Positions 1-8,334 of a stretch of 17,057 bases of DNA are shown here, piece by piece (the stretch's first letter is position 1; the number at the start of each line of letters is the position of its first letter). A model generated the notes under the pieces. That model had not been told where the DNA came from. It was given only the letters and a program-made list of their open reading frames with translations, and ran no database searches. The translations under genes and the position numbers were made by a program. Source of the DNA: Chloroflexota bacterium (GTDB taxonomy: Bacteria > Chloroflexota > Dormibacteria > Aeolococcales > Aeolococcaceae); assembly GCA_003491925.1 (NCBI GenBank), contig DNAU01000373.1, positions 1-17,057 of the forward strand, written 5' to 3'.

Positions 1-29
1 CGCAGGGGTGCACCGCTCAGAGGGTTCAG

Positions 30-1055
30 ATGAGCAGGGTCATGGTCACCGGTGCCGCCGGGTTCATCGGCGGATACGTCGTCGAGGAGCTGCTGCGTCG
101 TGGCCATGAGGTGGTAGGGCTGGACAACCTCTCCAAGTACGGGAGGGTCGCCAAGTCATACGACACCAACCCGGGCTACCAGCTCGTCGAGGGCGATGCC
201 CGCGACCCCCAGCTGATGGCCGGGCTCCTCGCCGGCTGCGATCATCTGATCGCGGGCGCGGCGATGATCGGTGGGATCTCGTACTTCCACGCGTACGCCT
301 ATGACCTGCTTGCCACCAACGAACGGATCATGGCGGCGACGTGCGACGCGGCGATCGCCGCCCACCGCGACCACCGTCTGCAGAAGGTGACCTATATGAG
401 CTCCTCGATGGTCTTCGAGTCGACGGACTCGTGGCCGTCGGTCGAGGGGCAGGAGCGCAAGATCCCACCGCCGCTTTCCTCCTACGGCTTCCAGAAGCTG
501 GCCGTCGAGTACTTCGCCCGGGCCGCCTGGGAGCAGCACGGCCTCCCGTACACGATCGTTCGTCCCTTCAATTGCGTGGGGGTCGGTGAGGCGCGCGCTC
601 TGGGTGACGTGGAGGTGCCGAGCGGCAACGTCAAGCTGGCCATGAGCCACGTCGTCCCGGACCTGGTCCAGAAGGTGCTGCGGGGTCAGGACCCCCTTCA
701 CCTCCTCGGCGACGGCAGCCAGATCCGCCATTACACCTACGGCGGGGACCTGGCCAGGGGCATCGTCACGGCCATGGAGAGCCCGGCCGCGCTCAACGAG
801 GACTTCAACCTCTCGACGCCGGTCTCCACCACCGTGCTCGAGCTCGCCGAGACGATCTGGAAGCGAATCCGGGGAAGTGACGCGCCCTTCCGCTATGTCT
901 GCGATCCGCCCTACGAGCATGACGTCCAGCGCCGTGTCCCCTCTGTGGAGAAGGCAGCGCGCATCCTCGGCTTCACCGCAACCACCTCGCTGGACGCGAT
1001 GCTCGACGAGGTCGTCCCCTGGATCGAGCAGGCGATCGCCGCGGGGACCATCTGA
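30..1055 (+). CDS. NAD-dependent epimerase/dehydratase (extended SDR family)
   Basis: Predicted cytoplasmic nucleotide-sugar epimerase or dehydratase of 341 aa, the usual length for extended SDRs. Visible motifs are the Rossmann dinucleotide-binding loop GAAGFIGG at residues 8-15, an acidic residue after beta-2 (D32 in LDNLS) that favours NAD over NADP, serines 124-126, and the catalytic pair Y152 and K156 (YGFQK). RPFNCVG (178-184) and the substrate-side GDGSQIRHYTYGGD (227-240) are typical of UDP-glucose 4-epimerase-like enzymes. The exact substrate cannot be read from sequence. The ATG at 30 was chosen because AGAGGG at 19-24 sits 5 nt upstream and the Rossmann strand begins directly after it; the frame is open to the window edge. 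The +1 frame (1-33) is also open and ends in TGA at 31-33, so an upstream gene could overlap this start as ATGA. The next gene begins 12 bp after the stop, which suggests an operon. Confidence 0.88.
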   Translation: MSRVMVTGAAGFIGGYVVEELLRRGHEVVGLDNLSKYGRVAKSYDTNPGYQLVEGDARDPQLMAGLLAGCDHLIAGAAMIGGISYFHAYAYDLLATNERIMAATCDAAIAAHRDHRLQKVTYMSSSMVFESTDSWPSVEGQERKIPPPLSSYGFQKLAVEYFARAAWEQHGLPYTIVRPFNCVGVGEARALGDVEVPSGNVKLAMSHVVPDLVQKVLRGQDPLHLLGDGSQIRHYTYGGDLARGIVTAMESPAALNEDFNLSTPVSTTVLELAETIWKRIRGSDAPFRYVCDPPYEHDVQRRVPSVEKAARILGFTATTSLDAMLDEVVPWIEQAIAAGTI

Positions 1056-1067
1056 GCGGGGAGCTGG

Positions 1068-2858
1068 ATGAGCAGCGACACCGCGTCCTCCGGTGATCCG
1101 GTGATGACCAGCGCGGGTGGAGCCGCAAGCACCGGCACGGCGCCCCGGGAGGCGCCCCGGCCGTCCGCGGAGCGACCGCCCCTGCGCCCGCTCGGCGAGC
1201 GCCTCGAGGAGCTGGCGGCGCCCGCCCACTATCTCTCGCTCGTCATCGGGCTCGCGTTCCTCCTCTACATGGCTCGCCACCTCTGGTTCGTCGGCGACAT
1301 CTTCGAGTTCTTCAACCGGTTCCAGCCGGGCCAGTCGCTCAGTCTCTTCTTCCCCCACAACGAGCACTGGTCGACCATCCCCATCCTCCTCAACCTGGGT
1401 CTGTACAAGCTCGTCGGTCTGCGCAGCTACGTCCCCTACATCGCTCTCGACCTGATCGCCCACCTGGCGGTGGCCCATCTGCTCTGGCGCTGGATGCGCC
1501 GGCTCGACGTGGATCCCTGGCTCGCCACCGGCCTCGCCGCAGCCTTCATCGTGCTGGGCGGCGGTGTCGAGAACCTCACCTCCTCCTTCCAGATCGGCTT
1601 CGTCCTCCCCTGCGTGCTCGGCCTGCTGGGTGCCTTCCTCCTCGACTACTCGGGCCCCAGCCGGTGGGATCGGGATACCGGCTACTGGATCTTCGGGGTG
1701 GCCGCCATCATGTGCTCGGGGATCGGCGTCTGCGCCGTCCTGCTCGGCGCCGCGCTCGCCCTGCTCCGCCGGGGCTGGCTGGCCGCCCTCCGCGCCGCCT
1801 GCGTGCCTGCCGTCGTCTACCTGGTGTGGCTGGCGCTGATCGGGCACAAGGCGATCTCAACGACCCCCGCACCCAAGTACGACCTCCCGCTGGTGGTGCA
1901 GTACGTCTGGACCGGCCTCACCAGCGCGATCGAGGGCACCACCGGCTGGACCGGGCTGGGCGGGGCGCTCGCCCTCGGGCTCGGGGTGTGGCTGTACCTC
2001 AACCGGCGCCTGGCGCGCGGCCCCCTGGCGTTCGCCTTCGCGGGGCCCCCGGTGGCCCTGATCTTCTTCGCCACCATCGGGGTGGGGCGCATCTCCCTCG
2101 GGGTGCAGGAGTCCACCTTCAGCCACTACGCGTACGAGTGGGTGATCCTTCTGCTCCCGGTGACCGCGGTTGCGCTGACCCAGCTGACGCGGCGCTCGCT
2201 GACCGGCCGGTTCGTGGCGCTGGCACTCACCGCGGTGGTCGCCGTCAACGGGGTCGCGGGCATCTCCACCTGGCTGTTCACGAACAACCCCATCCAGGAG
2301 GGGACGGAGGGCCAGATCCTTGCCGCCGCCCACCTGGCCACGGGCGGTGCGCCGCTCGCGGTGGGCGACGCGGCCGAGGTGGCACCGGCCAACTCGCCCA
2401 ACCTGACACTCGGCGACCTGCGCTCGATGCTCGCGGCCGGGGCGATCCCCCTGGGCACGGCCATCACCGCCACCGACACCCTGAACGCCTCGCTCTACCT
2501 GCAGGTGAGCGTCACCCGGACGCCGCTCGACACCGGGCCTCAACCGACGATCGGGAACGACGTCCAGCCGGCTCCCGAGTCGTCGGGGGGCAGCTGCTAC
2601 ACCGTGGCCAACGGTGCCTCGCCGGCGGTGCTGCGGCTCGTCTTCACGTCGGCGGGGTCGGTCGAGATCACGCCGAGCGGAGGCGGTGACATCGTCGTCC
2701 AGCTCGCCCCCCAGGGCGACCCCCTGGATCTCACGGCGACCAACAGCTTCCCGGTCGGCGCAGGCCAGACCGTGTACCTGAACGTCACCGCGGCCGGCAC
2801 CGCCCCGCTGATCTCGCTGCCGCCGGGGGTCACCACGGTCTGCGGTGTCGCCGGCTGA
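1068..2858 (+). CDS. Polytopic membrane protein, GT-C-like, with C-terminal extracytoplasmic domain (paralog 1)
   Basis: A 596-aa integral membrane protein of unrecognised specific function. After a Pro/Arg-rich cytoplasmic N-terminus (1-50), about ten or more hydrophobic segments run from residue 54 to 403. A polar tail of about 190 aa (404-596) follows and is probably outside the membrane. The first loop (76-123) holds acidic and aromatic residues, GDIFEFF (76-82), and PHNEHWS (96-102), followed by LGLYKLVGLRSY. An acidic first extracytoplasmic loop is what GT-C glycosyltransferases use to bind lipid-phosphate sugars, but no defining GT-C signature was found, so the role is inferred. C510 and C592 bracket the end of the tail, are conserved in the downstream paralog, and may form a disulfide. 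The ATG start has GGGGAG at 1058-1063. The stop overlaps the next gene by 14 bp. Confidence 0.8.
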   Translation: MSSDTASSGDPVMTSAGGAASTGTAPREAPRPSAERPPLRPLGERLEELAAPAHYLSLVIGLAFLLYMARHLWFVGDIFEFFNRFQPGQSLSLFFPHNEHWSTIPILLNLGLYKLVGLRSYVPYIALDLIAHLAVAHLLWRWMRRLDVDPWLATGLAAAFIVLGGGVENLTSSFQIGFVLPCVLGLLGAFLLDYSGPSRWDRDTGYWIFGVAAIMCSGIGVCAVLLGAALALLRRGWLAALRAACVPAVVYLVWLALIGHKAISTTPAPKYDLPLVVQYVWTGLTSAIEGTTGWTGLGGALALGLGVWLYLNRRLARGPLAFAFAGPPVALIFFATIGVGRISLGVQESTFSHYAYEWVILLLPVTAVALTQLTRRSLTGRFVALALTAVVAVNGVAGISTWLFTNNPIQEGTEGQILAAAHLATGGAPLAVGDAAEVAPANSPNLTLGDLRSMLAAGAIPLGTAITATDTLNASLYLQVSVTRTPLDTGPQPTIGNDVQPAPESSGGSCYTVANGASPAVLRLVFTSAGSVEITPSGGGDIVVQLAPQGDPLDLTATNSFPVGAGQTVYLNVTAAGTAPLISLPPGVTTVCGVAG

Positions 2859-4611
2859 GGGCGCCGTCCCGGCCGGCGATGCGCCGCGGGACGATTCGCC
2901 ACCCGCACGAGCCGTCTCGGCGCAGCGCAGGCAGGGCTGGATCGAGCTCGCGAGAGACGCCGCCGCTCCGGCCCACTACCTCTCGCTGATCGTGGGCGTC
3001 GCGGTCATCCTCTACCTCGACCGGAGCAACTGGTTCCTCGGCGATGAGTTCGAGTTCTTCGGGAGGATGCAGCCGGGTACCTCCCTCAACCTCCTCGTGC
3101 CCCACAACGGCCACTGGTCCACGGTGCCGATCCTCCTCACCCTGGGTCTCTACAAGGTGTACGGGCTGCGCTCCTTCCTCCCCTACGCGCTGATGGACAT
3201 CGCCGCCCATCTCGCCGTCGTCCACCTGCTGTGGCGCTGGATGCGCCGGCTCGGAGCCGACCCCTGGGTGGCCACCGGATTGGCCGCCGTCTTCGTGGTC
3301 GTCGGAGGCGGTGTCGAGAACGTCTGGTCCTGGTTCCAGGTCAGCTTCGTCCTGCCGGTCGCTCTCGGGCTGGCCGCGGCCTTCCTCGTCGACCACACCG
3401 AGGCGGGCTCAGGTCGCGACCTGCTCACATGGCCGCTCGGGGTCGCGGCCGTCATGTGCTCCGGCGTCGGCGTGATCATGGTCTTCCTCTACGCCCTCCT
3501 GGCCCTGCTCCGACGAGGCTGGCGGGCCGCATTCCGGGTGGCCGTGCTGCCGGCCGTCGTGTACCTGGCCTGGTTCGCGGCGATCGGGAGGGAGTACCTC
3601 TCCCTCCAACCTGGGCCGCTCTGGCAGCACTTCCTGGTCTTCGACTACGCCTGGACCGGGCTCACCAGCGCGGTCGGTGCCACGGTCGGGTGGAGTGGCT
3701 TCGGTCCCATCCTGTTCGTGGCGCTCCTCGTCTGGCTCTTCCTCGAACGCCGGCGGATCCGGACCAACACGGCCTTCGTCTTCGCCTCGGCGGGAGTCGC
3801 CCTGCTCTACTTCGTCCTGCTCGGTGTCGACCGGGTGACCGCCGGGCTGTGGGAGTCGACCCTCACCCGCTACGGCTACATCGGCATCGCCCTGCTGCTC
3901 CCCGCCACCGCTGATGTGCTGACGCGCCTGGCGCGGCGGGGAGTGACCGGAAGGGTCGTGGTCCTCACCGCCTGCGGCCTGGCGGTGGTGGGCAGCGTGG
4001 GCAGCTGGGTCACCTTCGTCCAGACCTGGAATCCCATCACCACCACCACGGAAGGGCAGGTCCTGGCAGCGGCTCACCTGCTCCAGAGCGGCGCCCCCCT
4101 GGCGGTCACCGGTGGGGCCGGGGTCGAACCGGTTCACTCCGGCAACCTCACCGTCGACATGCTCCGCTCGATGATCGGCACGGGCAGCATCTCGACCGAC
4201 GCGCCGGTGTCGGCAACCGACATGCTGAATGCGGAGCTCTTCCTCCAGGTGGGCATCAGCTCGAGCGCGCCGACCGGCACCGGCCAGGCCGCCCGCATCG
4301 ACCCCGCGTCGCTCCCTCTGGTGACCGCCACCGGTGACGGCTGCGTGTCCGCGGGCTCGGCCAGCGGGACGTCGGTGCTGCAGCTCGACTTCGCCGGCCC
4401 CGGCGCCGTCGCCATGTCGACCGAGCAGAGCTCGGAGATGACCCTCCAGCTGAGCCTCACCGGAACTCCCGGCGTCGCCTCGTCCGCGACCAGCACGTTC
4501 GGGCTGACGGCCGGCCAGAAGACGTATCTCGAGGTGACGGCGAGCGGCGTCGCCACCCTGCTGACGCTGCCGGCCGGGACCACCACGATCTGCGGCCTTG
4601 GCGGGGGCTGA
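2845..4611 (+). CDS. Polytopic membrane protein, GT-C-like, with C-terminal extracytoplasmic domain (paralog 2)
   Basis: A 588-aa paralog of the preceding gene, colinear with it along the whole length. Shared blocks include APAHYLSL (41-48), GDEFEFFGRMQPG (66-78), PHNGHWSTVPILL (86-98), LGLYK..GLRS, HLLWRWMRRL (127-136), a GGGVEN turn (154-159), AWTGLTSA, and the tail segments EGQVLAAAHL..GAPLAV and LRSM. The topology should match: an N-terminal cytoplasmic stretch, about ten or more membrane segments (42-393), then a soluble tail of about 195 aa with a conserved cysteine pair (C500, C583). The only plausible start is the GTG at 2845, because no ATG or GTG follows in frame before the first membrane segment. 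It lies inside the end of the previous gene with no good ribosome site, so translational coupling is likely. Function is unknown; an envelope glycan glycosyltransferase or lipid-linked sugar-handling role is inferred from topology and neighbours. Confidence 0.8.
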   Translation: MSPAEGAVPAGDAPRDDSPPARAVSAQRRQGWIELARDAAAPAHYLSLIVGVAVILYLDRSNWFLGDEFEFFGRMQPGTSLNLLVPHNGHWSTVPILLTLGLYKVYGLRSFLPYALMDIAAHLAVVHLLWRWMRRLGADPWVATGLAAVFVVVGGGVENVWSWFQVSFVLPVALGLAAAFLVDHTEAGSGRDLLTWPLGVAAVMCSGVGVIMVFLYALLALLRRGWRAAFRVAVLPAVVYLAWFAAIGREYLSLQPGPLWQHFLVFDYAWTGLTSAVGATVGWSGFGPILFVALLVWLFLERRRIRTNTAFVFASAGVALLYFVLLGVDRVTAGLWESTLTRYGYIGIALLLPATADVLTRLARRGVTGRVVVLTACGLAVVGSVGSWVTFVQTWNPITTTTEGQVLAAAHLLQSGAPLAVTGGAGVEPVHSGNLTVDMLRSMIGTGSISTDAPVSATDMLNAELFLQVGISSSAPTGTGQAARIDPASLPLVTATGDGCVSAGSASGTSVLQLDFAGPGAVAMSTEQSSEMTLQLSLTGTPGVASSATSTFGLTAGQKTYLEVTASGVATLLTLPAGTTTICGLGGG

Positions 4612-4627
4612 TCGCCGGCGACGAATC

Positions 4628-4681
4628 ATGGAGACGACTGGTGGGCGCGGTTCGACGATGCGGCTGAGGCCCGGGGCGTGA
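4628..4681 (+). other. Possible 17-codon upstream ORF overlapping the next gene start (GTGA)
   Basis: An ATG at 4628 opens a 17-codon frame (METTGGRGSTMRLRPGA) whose TGA at 4679-4681 overlaps the GTG start of the membrane glycosyltransferase at 4678. No clear Shine-Dalgarno sequence precedes it. It could couple translation into the downstream gene, or be chance in the 66-bp gap between two co-directional genes. Confidence 0.15.
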
Positions 4682-6006
4682 TCGCCGGCCACCGGGCCCG
4701 GTTCGCCATCGCTCTGGCGGTCCCCTGCGCCCTGTTTCTGGCGGTGACGCTCGCCATGAGCCTGCGCACCCCCGCCCTGAGCAACAACGACGAGGGCGAT
4801 CACATCCAGTACGCCCTGTACATCCGGAGCCACCACTCGCTGCCCCTGATCAGCGTTCAGAACGGAGACGAGTCTCATCAGCCGCCCCTGTACTACATCT
4901 CACTCGCGGTCTGGATGAAGGTCCTCGGGATGCAGCCGTTCACACCTTCGCTGCCGCCTGCACCGACCAGCGCGGCCAACCTCGATGGCTTCGACCACAC
5001 GTACACGACCACCGCGGAGCGTCAGATGGCGGTCGACGTCCACCTGCTCCGGTTGCCGAGCATCGGATACGGACTGATCGTCGTGATGGCGTCATTCGGT
5101 TCGGGGTGGGTGCTCACTCGGCGGCTCTCCATCTCGTCGGCCGTTGCATCAGCGGTCGGCCTCTGGCCCAAGTTCGATGTCGTCTCCGCCGCCGTGTCCA
5201 ACGAATCCCTCAACTTCGCGCTCTGCGCCCTCGCCCTGCTCGCCCTCCTCCTCTGGCTGCGCGGCGGTGGGCGACATCGGCTCTGGGCTGCCACGGTCGG
5301 GGTGTTCCTGGGCTTGGCGGCCATCACAGAGCTCACGTCGGTCCCGGTCGCCGGCCTTCTGCTGCTGCTCCTCGCCGCGGTGTCGGTGCGCCGGGGGCGG
5401 ACGGGAGATCTCCTCGCCGCCGCGGTCGCCTTCGCCGCCCTCAGCGGATGGTGGTTCGCCCGCAACGTCGCCCTGTACGGCGACCCCCTGGCGAGTGGCG
5501 CCACCCGGACCTACCTCACGAAGCTCGTGGCAGGTCTGGTACGCCCCGTGCCATCCCTGGATCCATCGGTGCTCAACTTCTCGTTCCATCAGCTCCTGAA
5601 CAGCGTCTGGTTCGACGGTGGGGCGAATCAGCTCACCCTGCCATGGTCGCTGGACATCGGGGTGAGCCTGTTAGCGCTGGTGTGCCTGGCAGGCGGAGCC
5701 TGGGTCGTCTGGCGGCATTGGGGTGGCCGAGGGCTGTCGCCGCTGGGCGTCTCGGCGCTCGGGCTCGCGGCTGCCGGGTCGATCGTCAGCTGGGTGCTGA
5801 TCATCCGCGAGACGACCCAGGCTGAGGGGCGGTACCTGCTGGTCGCCATCACCGCCTGGAGCCTCCTTCTCGTCGCCGGGACCGACTCGGTGAGGGGCTT
5901 ACCCGCGGCGGCGCGCCATGCTCTTCCGTGGCTCTGGCCGGCCATCTTCGCCGGCTTGGACGCGTACGTCTTCGCCCAATATCTCATCCCCCACGGAGGG
6001 TTCTGA
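4678..6006 (+). CDS. Membrane glycosyltransferase, GT-C fold (GT39/DUF2142-like)
   Basis: A 442-aa polytopic membrane protein, predicted to transfer a sugar from a polyprenyl-phosphate donor on the outer side of the membrane. After the first membrane segment (9-28), the first extracytoplasmic loop carries the acidic pair D38-E39 in NNDEGDHIQYA, then SHQPPLYY (66-73). This 'DE...H-x-PPLYY' arrangement is characteristic of GT-C enzymes such as GT39/ArnT-like and DUF2142 proteins. Further family-like blocks are PKFDVVSAAVSNESL (164-178), the WWFARNVALYGDPLA segment (258-272) and QAEGRYLLVAI (381-391). About ten hydrophobic segments are visible. GTG 4678 is the first start codon after an in-frame stop at 4609-4611 and leaves a short N-terminus before the first helix. 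Its acceptor is unknown. It is unrelated in detail to the two preceding membrane proteins, although all three share the acidic first loop. Confidence 0.78.
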   Translation: MIAGHRARFAIALAVPCALFLAVTLAMSLRTPALSNNDEGDHIQYALYIRSHHSLPLISVQNGDESHQPPLYYISLAVWMKVLGMQPFTPSLPPAPTSAANLDGFDHTYTTTAERQMAVDVHLLRLPSIGYGLIVVMASFGSGWVLTRRLSISSAVASAVGLWPKFDVVSAAVSNESLNFALCALALLALLLWLRGGGRHRLWAATVGVFLGLAAITELTSVPVAGLLLLLLAAVSVRRGRTGDLLAAAVAFAALSGWWFARNVALYGDPLASGATRTYLTKLVAGLVRPVPSLDPSVLNFSFHQLLNSVWFDGGANQLTLPWSLDIGVSLLALVCLAGGAWVVWRHWGGRGLSPLGVSALGLAAAGSIVSWVLIIRETTQAEGRYLLVAITAWSLLLVAGTDSVRGLPAAARHALPWLWPAIFAGLDAYVFAQYLIPHGGF

Positions 6007-6017
6007 GCCGGCCCCGT

Positions 6018-7457
6018 CTACCGGCGGCGCTCTCCGCGGCGGCCGAGCGTGCGCAGCACCCTCGCGAGGGCGCTCGAGAACCACTTGGAGCGTCGGATCC
6101 CCGAGGGGAGCCCCCGGTAGGCGGAGCGCAGCGCTCGGTAGGGGAGGCCCGGACGCGGGGGCGGCGCGTCGGCCGCAGTGAAGGCCTCAGGAGCGCCGGC
6201 GACGTCGTCCCGCGTCGGGGTGAAGGGGACCGGCAGCCGGGCCAGCCCCGGCTCGCGGTCAGCTGCAGGGCGCGGATCGGCGCAAAAGCGGCGGAGCGGC
6301 GCCGCTGCTGCCGGCCAGGTGAGCGACGCCGCGTGGGCCACCGACCGTGCGCCACATTCCCGGCGCCTTGCGGCATCCTCCGCCAACTCCACCAGCGCGC
6401 GCGCAACGGCCTCGGGGCTCTCCGGAGGGACGGTCACCCCGATGCCCAGCCGCTCGATATCGTCGGCAAGGGTGTCGCCGGCGGTGCAGATCACCGGCAG
6501 CCCGGACCAGAAGTAGTCGAGGATCCGGGTCCGGAAGGAGAAGCGGGTCTCCACATGGTCGAAGTGGGTGGAGACGCCGATGTCGGCGTCGAGCAGCCAG
6601 TCGGCCCGGTCCTCGTACGCGACCCAGCTCTCGTTGAAGAAGACGTGGGTGCCGAGCAGGCCGAGCTCGCCGGCCACCCGCCGCGCCTCGACCTGCGTCC
6701 ACATGGTCTGGATCTCCGGGTTGGGATGCCCGGTGGACATGAAGACGAGGCGGAGGCCCGGGAGGCGCCGGGCCGCGATCTCCACCCCGCGGATCAGGGT
6801 GACGGGGTCGAACCAGTTGTAGATGCCTCCACCCCACAGCACCACGAGGTCGCCCTCGCCGATGCCGTCGATGACGCCGCGGATGGCCGGGTGCCGGCGG
6901 CGGGGCGGCTCCGAGGGAACCCCGAAGGGCACGACGTCGAGGAGCGAGCGGAGGGTCGGGTCCTGCCGATGGGTGAGCGGGTTGACCCGGCTCGCCGCGG
7001 TCAGCCATCCCAGCCAGTAGTCGCGTTGCTTCTCGCTGGCGCAGAGGAAGAGGTCGCCGTCACGGACCTGGTCGGTGACGGCCCGGATCGAGTCCCGCTG
7101 GGCCTCCAGGCGCTTCTCCAGCGGCTCCTTCGCGAAGAGGATGAGCACCTCCAGCGGGAAGGGGTCGTAGAGATCGATGACCAGCCGGACGTCCGCCTCG
7201 CGGAGCAGGGGGAAGCGCTCCATCACCCACCCCTGGAGGATCACCACGCGGTGATCCGCCAGCAGGGCCGGCAGGCTCGACGCGTCGTAGGTGGTCACCG
7301 CGAAGGGCTGGGGCGGGAGGTCGCTGGGAAAGGGCGACGCCAGGGTCACCCGGTGCCCGTCCGCGCTCAGCACCCGGGAGAACTCGAAGGAGCGGATCGA
7401 GGGCCCTGCCATCCGCCGGTTGACGTGCTCGTTGGCGAGCACCAGGATGTCGGTCAC
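6018..7457 (-). CDS. Glycosyltransferase, GT4 family (GT-B fold)
   Basis: A predicted 479-aa cytoplasmic glycosyltransferase of the retaining GT-B/GT4 type. The N-terminal domain contains LANEHVNRRMAGPSIRSFEF (8-27 region), like the 'MAGP.IR..E' block of GT4 proteins from O-antigen and exopolysaccharide clusters, and DLYDPFPLE (95-103). The C-terminal domain has the nucleotide-binding loop WGGGIYNWFDP (208-218) and RILDYFWSGLPVI (311-323). In that block Asp314 occupies the place of the second acidic residue of the usual EX7E motif. Residues 395-479 form an unusual extension ending in a strongly basic, possibly amphipathic stretch (454-479) that may touch the membrane. The longer frame begins at 7523, but the GTG at 7457 is preferred because it forms a GTGA overlap with the stop of rfbD and starts directly at the first beta strand. 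It is the last gene of the rhamnose operon, so dTDP-rhamnose is a reasonable but unproven donor. Confidence 0.85.
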   Translation of the reverse strand: MTDILVLANEHVNRRMAGPSIRSFEFSRVLSADGHRVTLASPFPSDLPPQPFAVTTYDASSLPALLADHRVVILQGWVMERFPLLREADVRLVIDLYDPFPLEVLILFAKEPLEKRLEAQRDSIRAVTDQVRDGDLFLCASEKQRDYWLGWLTAASRVNPLTHRQDPTLRSLLDVVPFGVPSEPPRRRHPAIRGVIDGIGEGDLVVLWGGGIYNWFDPVTLIRGVEIAARRLPGLRLVFMSTGHPNPEIQTMWTQVEARRVAGELGLLGTHVFFNESWVAYEDRADWLLDADIGVSTHFDHVETRFSFRTRILDYFWSGLPVICTAGDTLADDIERLGIGVTVPPESPEAVARALVELAEDAARRRECGARSVAHAASLTWPAAAAPLRRFCADPRPAADREPGLARLPVPFTPTRDDVAGAPEAFTAADAPPPRPGLPYRALRSAYRGLPSGIRRSKWFSSALARVLRTLGRRGERRR

Positions 7458-8323
7458 GTCGCAGCGGGCTGCGGAGGCCGGCCGGCGAGCTCCGCCAGGT
7501 AGGCGCGCAGCCCCTCCCGCCACGCGGGCAGCGGGGCCTCCCCCAGGGCCTGCCAGGCGCGGTTGGCCAGCACCGAGTACGCGGGGCGGGGTGCCGGGGT
7601 GGGGTAGTCGGCGGTCTGGATCGCCTCCACCGGCACGCTGAGCCCCGCCTCCGCGACGATGGCCTCGGCGAAGCCATGCCAGCTGGTCGTCCCGGAGTTG
7701 GTGAGGTGGTAGGTGCCGGGCTCACCGCGCTCGACCAGCCGGACCAGGGCAGGGGCGAGGTGCCCCGTCCAGGTGGGCGAGCCCCACTGGTCGGCGACCA
7801 CGCGCAGCGCAGCCCGCTCCCGGGCCAGCCTCAGCATGGTGAGCACGAAGTTGGGCCCCTCCTGGCCGTAGAGCCAGGCCGTGCGGGCGATCTGGTGGGA
7901 GGTCAGGGCAGCGCGGACCGCCTCCTCGCCGGCGAGCTTCCCCCGACCATAGGCGCTCTGCGGGTGGGGCGTGGCCGCCTCGTCGATGGGCTCGGTCGCG
8001 GTGCCATCGAAGACGTAATCCGTGCTCAGGTGGCAGAGGAGGACGCCGCGCGGCCGGCAGGCCTCGGCCAGCACCCGCGGACCCTCGGCGTTGACGGCGT
8101 AGGCCGCCGCCTCCTCGGTCTCGGCGGCGTCCACCCGCGTCCAGGCGGCGCAATTGATGACGGCGTCGGGCCGCACCTGGTCCAGCAGGGCACCGACCGA
8201 TCCGGGGTCACGGATGTCGACGGCCTCGACGTCATGCCCGGTGGCCCGGTGCGATGTGCCCGCCAGGGTCCACAGCAGCTCGCGTCCGAGCTGCCCGCGG
8301 GAGCCGATGATCTCGATCCGCAT
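7454..8323 (-). CDS. rfbD: dTDP-4-dehydrorhamnose reductase
   Basis: Catalyses the last step of dTDP-L-rhamnose synthesis, the NAD(P)H-dependent reduction of dTDP-4-dehydro-L-rhamnose. The 289-aa length is normal for RmlD. Diagnostic features are the nucleotide-binding GSRGQLG at 7-13, NCAAWTRVDAAE (57-68), STDYVFDG (100-107) containing the catalytic Ser/Thr region, the YxxxK pair Y125/K129, and DQWGSPTWT (178-186). PRPAYSVLAN (245-254), near the C-terminus, is also typical. The frame stays open upstream to 8428, but the ATG at 8323 begins exactly at the MRIEIIGSRGQLG strand and leaves an 11-bp gap to rfbB. The ribosome site there is weak, as expected for a gene inside a tight operon. Its stop overlaps the GTG of the GT4 gene as GTGA. 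Confidence 0.93.
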   Translation of the reverse strand: MRIEIIGSRGQLGRELLWTLAGTSHRATGHDVEAVDIRDPGSVGALLDQVRPDAVINCAAWTRVDAAETEEAAAYAVNAEGPRVLAEACRPRGVLLCHLSTDYVFDGTATEPIDEAATPHPQSAYGRGKLAGEEAVRAALTSHQIARTAWLYGQEGPNFVLTMLRLARERAALRVVADQWGSPTWTGHLAPALVRLVERGEPGTYHLTNSGTTSWHGFAEAIVAEAGLSVPVEAIQTADYPTPAPRPAYSVLANRAWQALGEAPLPAWREGLRAYLAELAGRPPQPAAT

Positions 8324-8334
8324 CCCCGGACCGC

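Noticed and set aside
156..1847. A 563-codon open frame on the minus strand opposite the epimerase and first membrane protein
   Set aside because: Its composition is Gly/Arg/Glu/Asp/His-rich without domain structure, and it mirrors two well-supported plus-strand genes; typical antisense shadow in high-GC DNA.
6007..6025. GCCGG/CCGGC hairpin between the convergent genes as a terminator
   Set aside because: Only a 5-bp stem with a 9-nt loop and no T-tract; such pairs are common by chance at this GC.
5928..7502. A 524-codon plus-strand open frame across the convergent gene ends
   Set aside because: It lies antisense to the GT4 gene, which has clear motifs and an operon junction; no recognisable domain.
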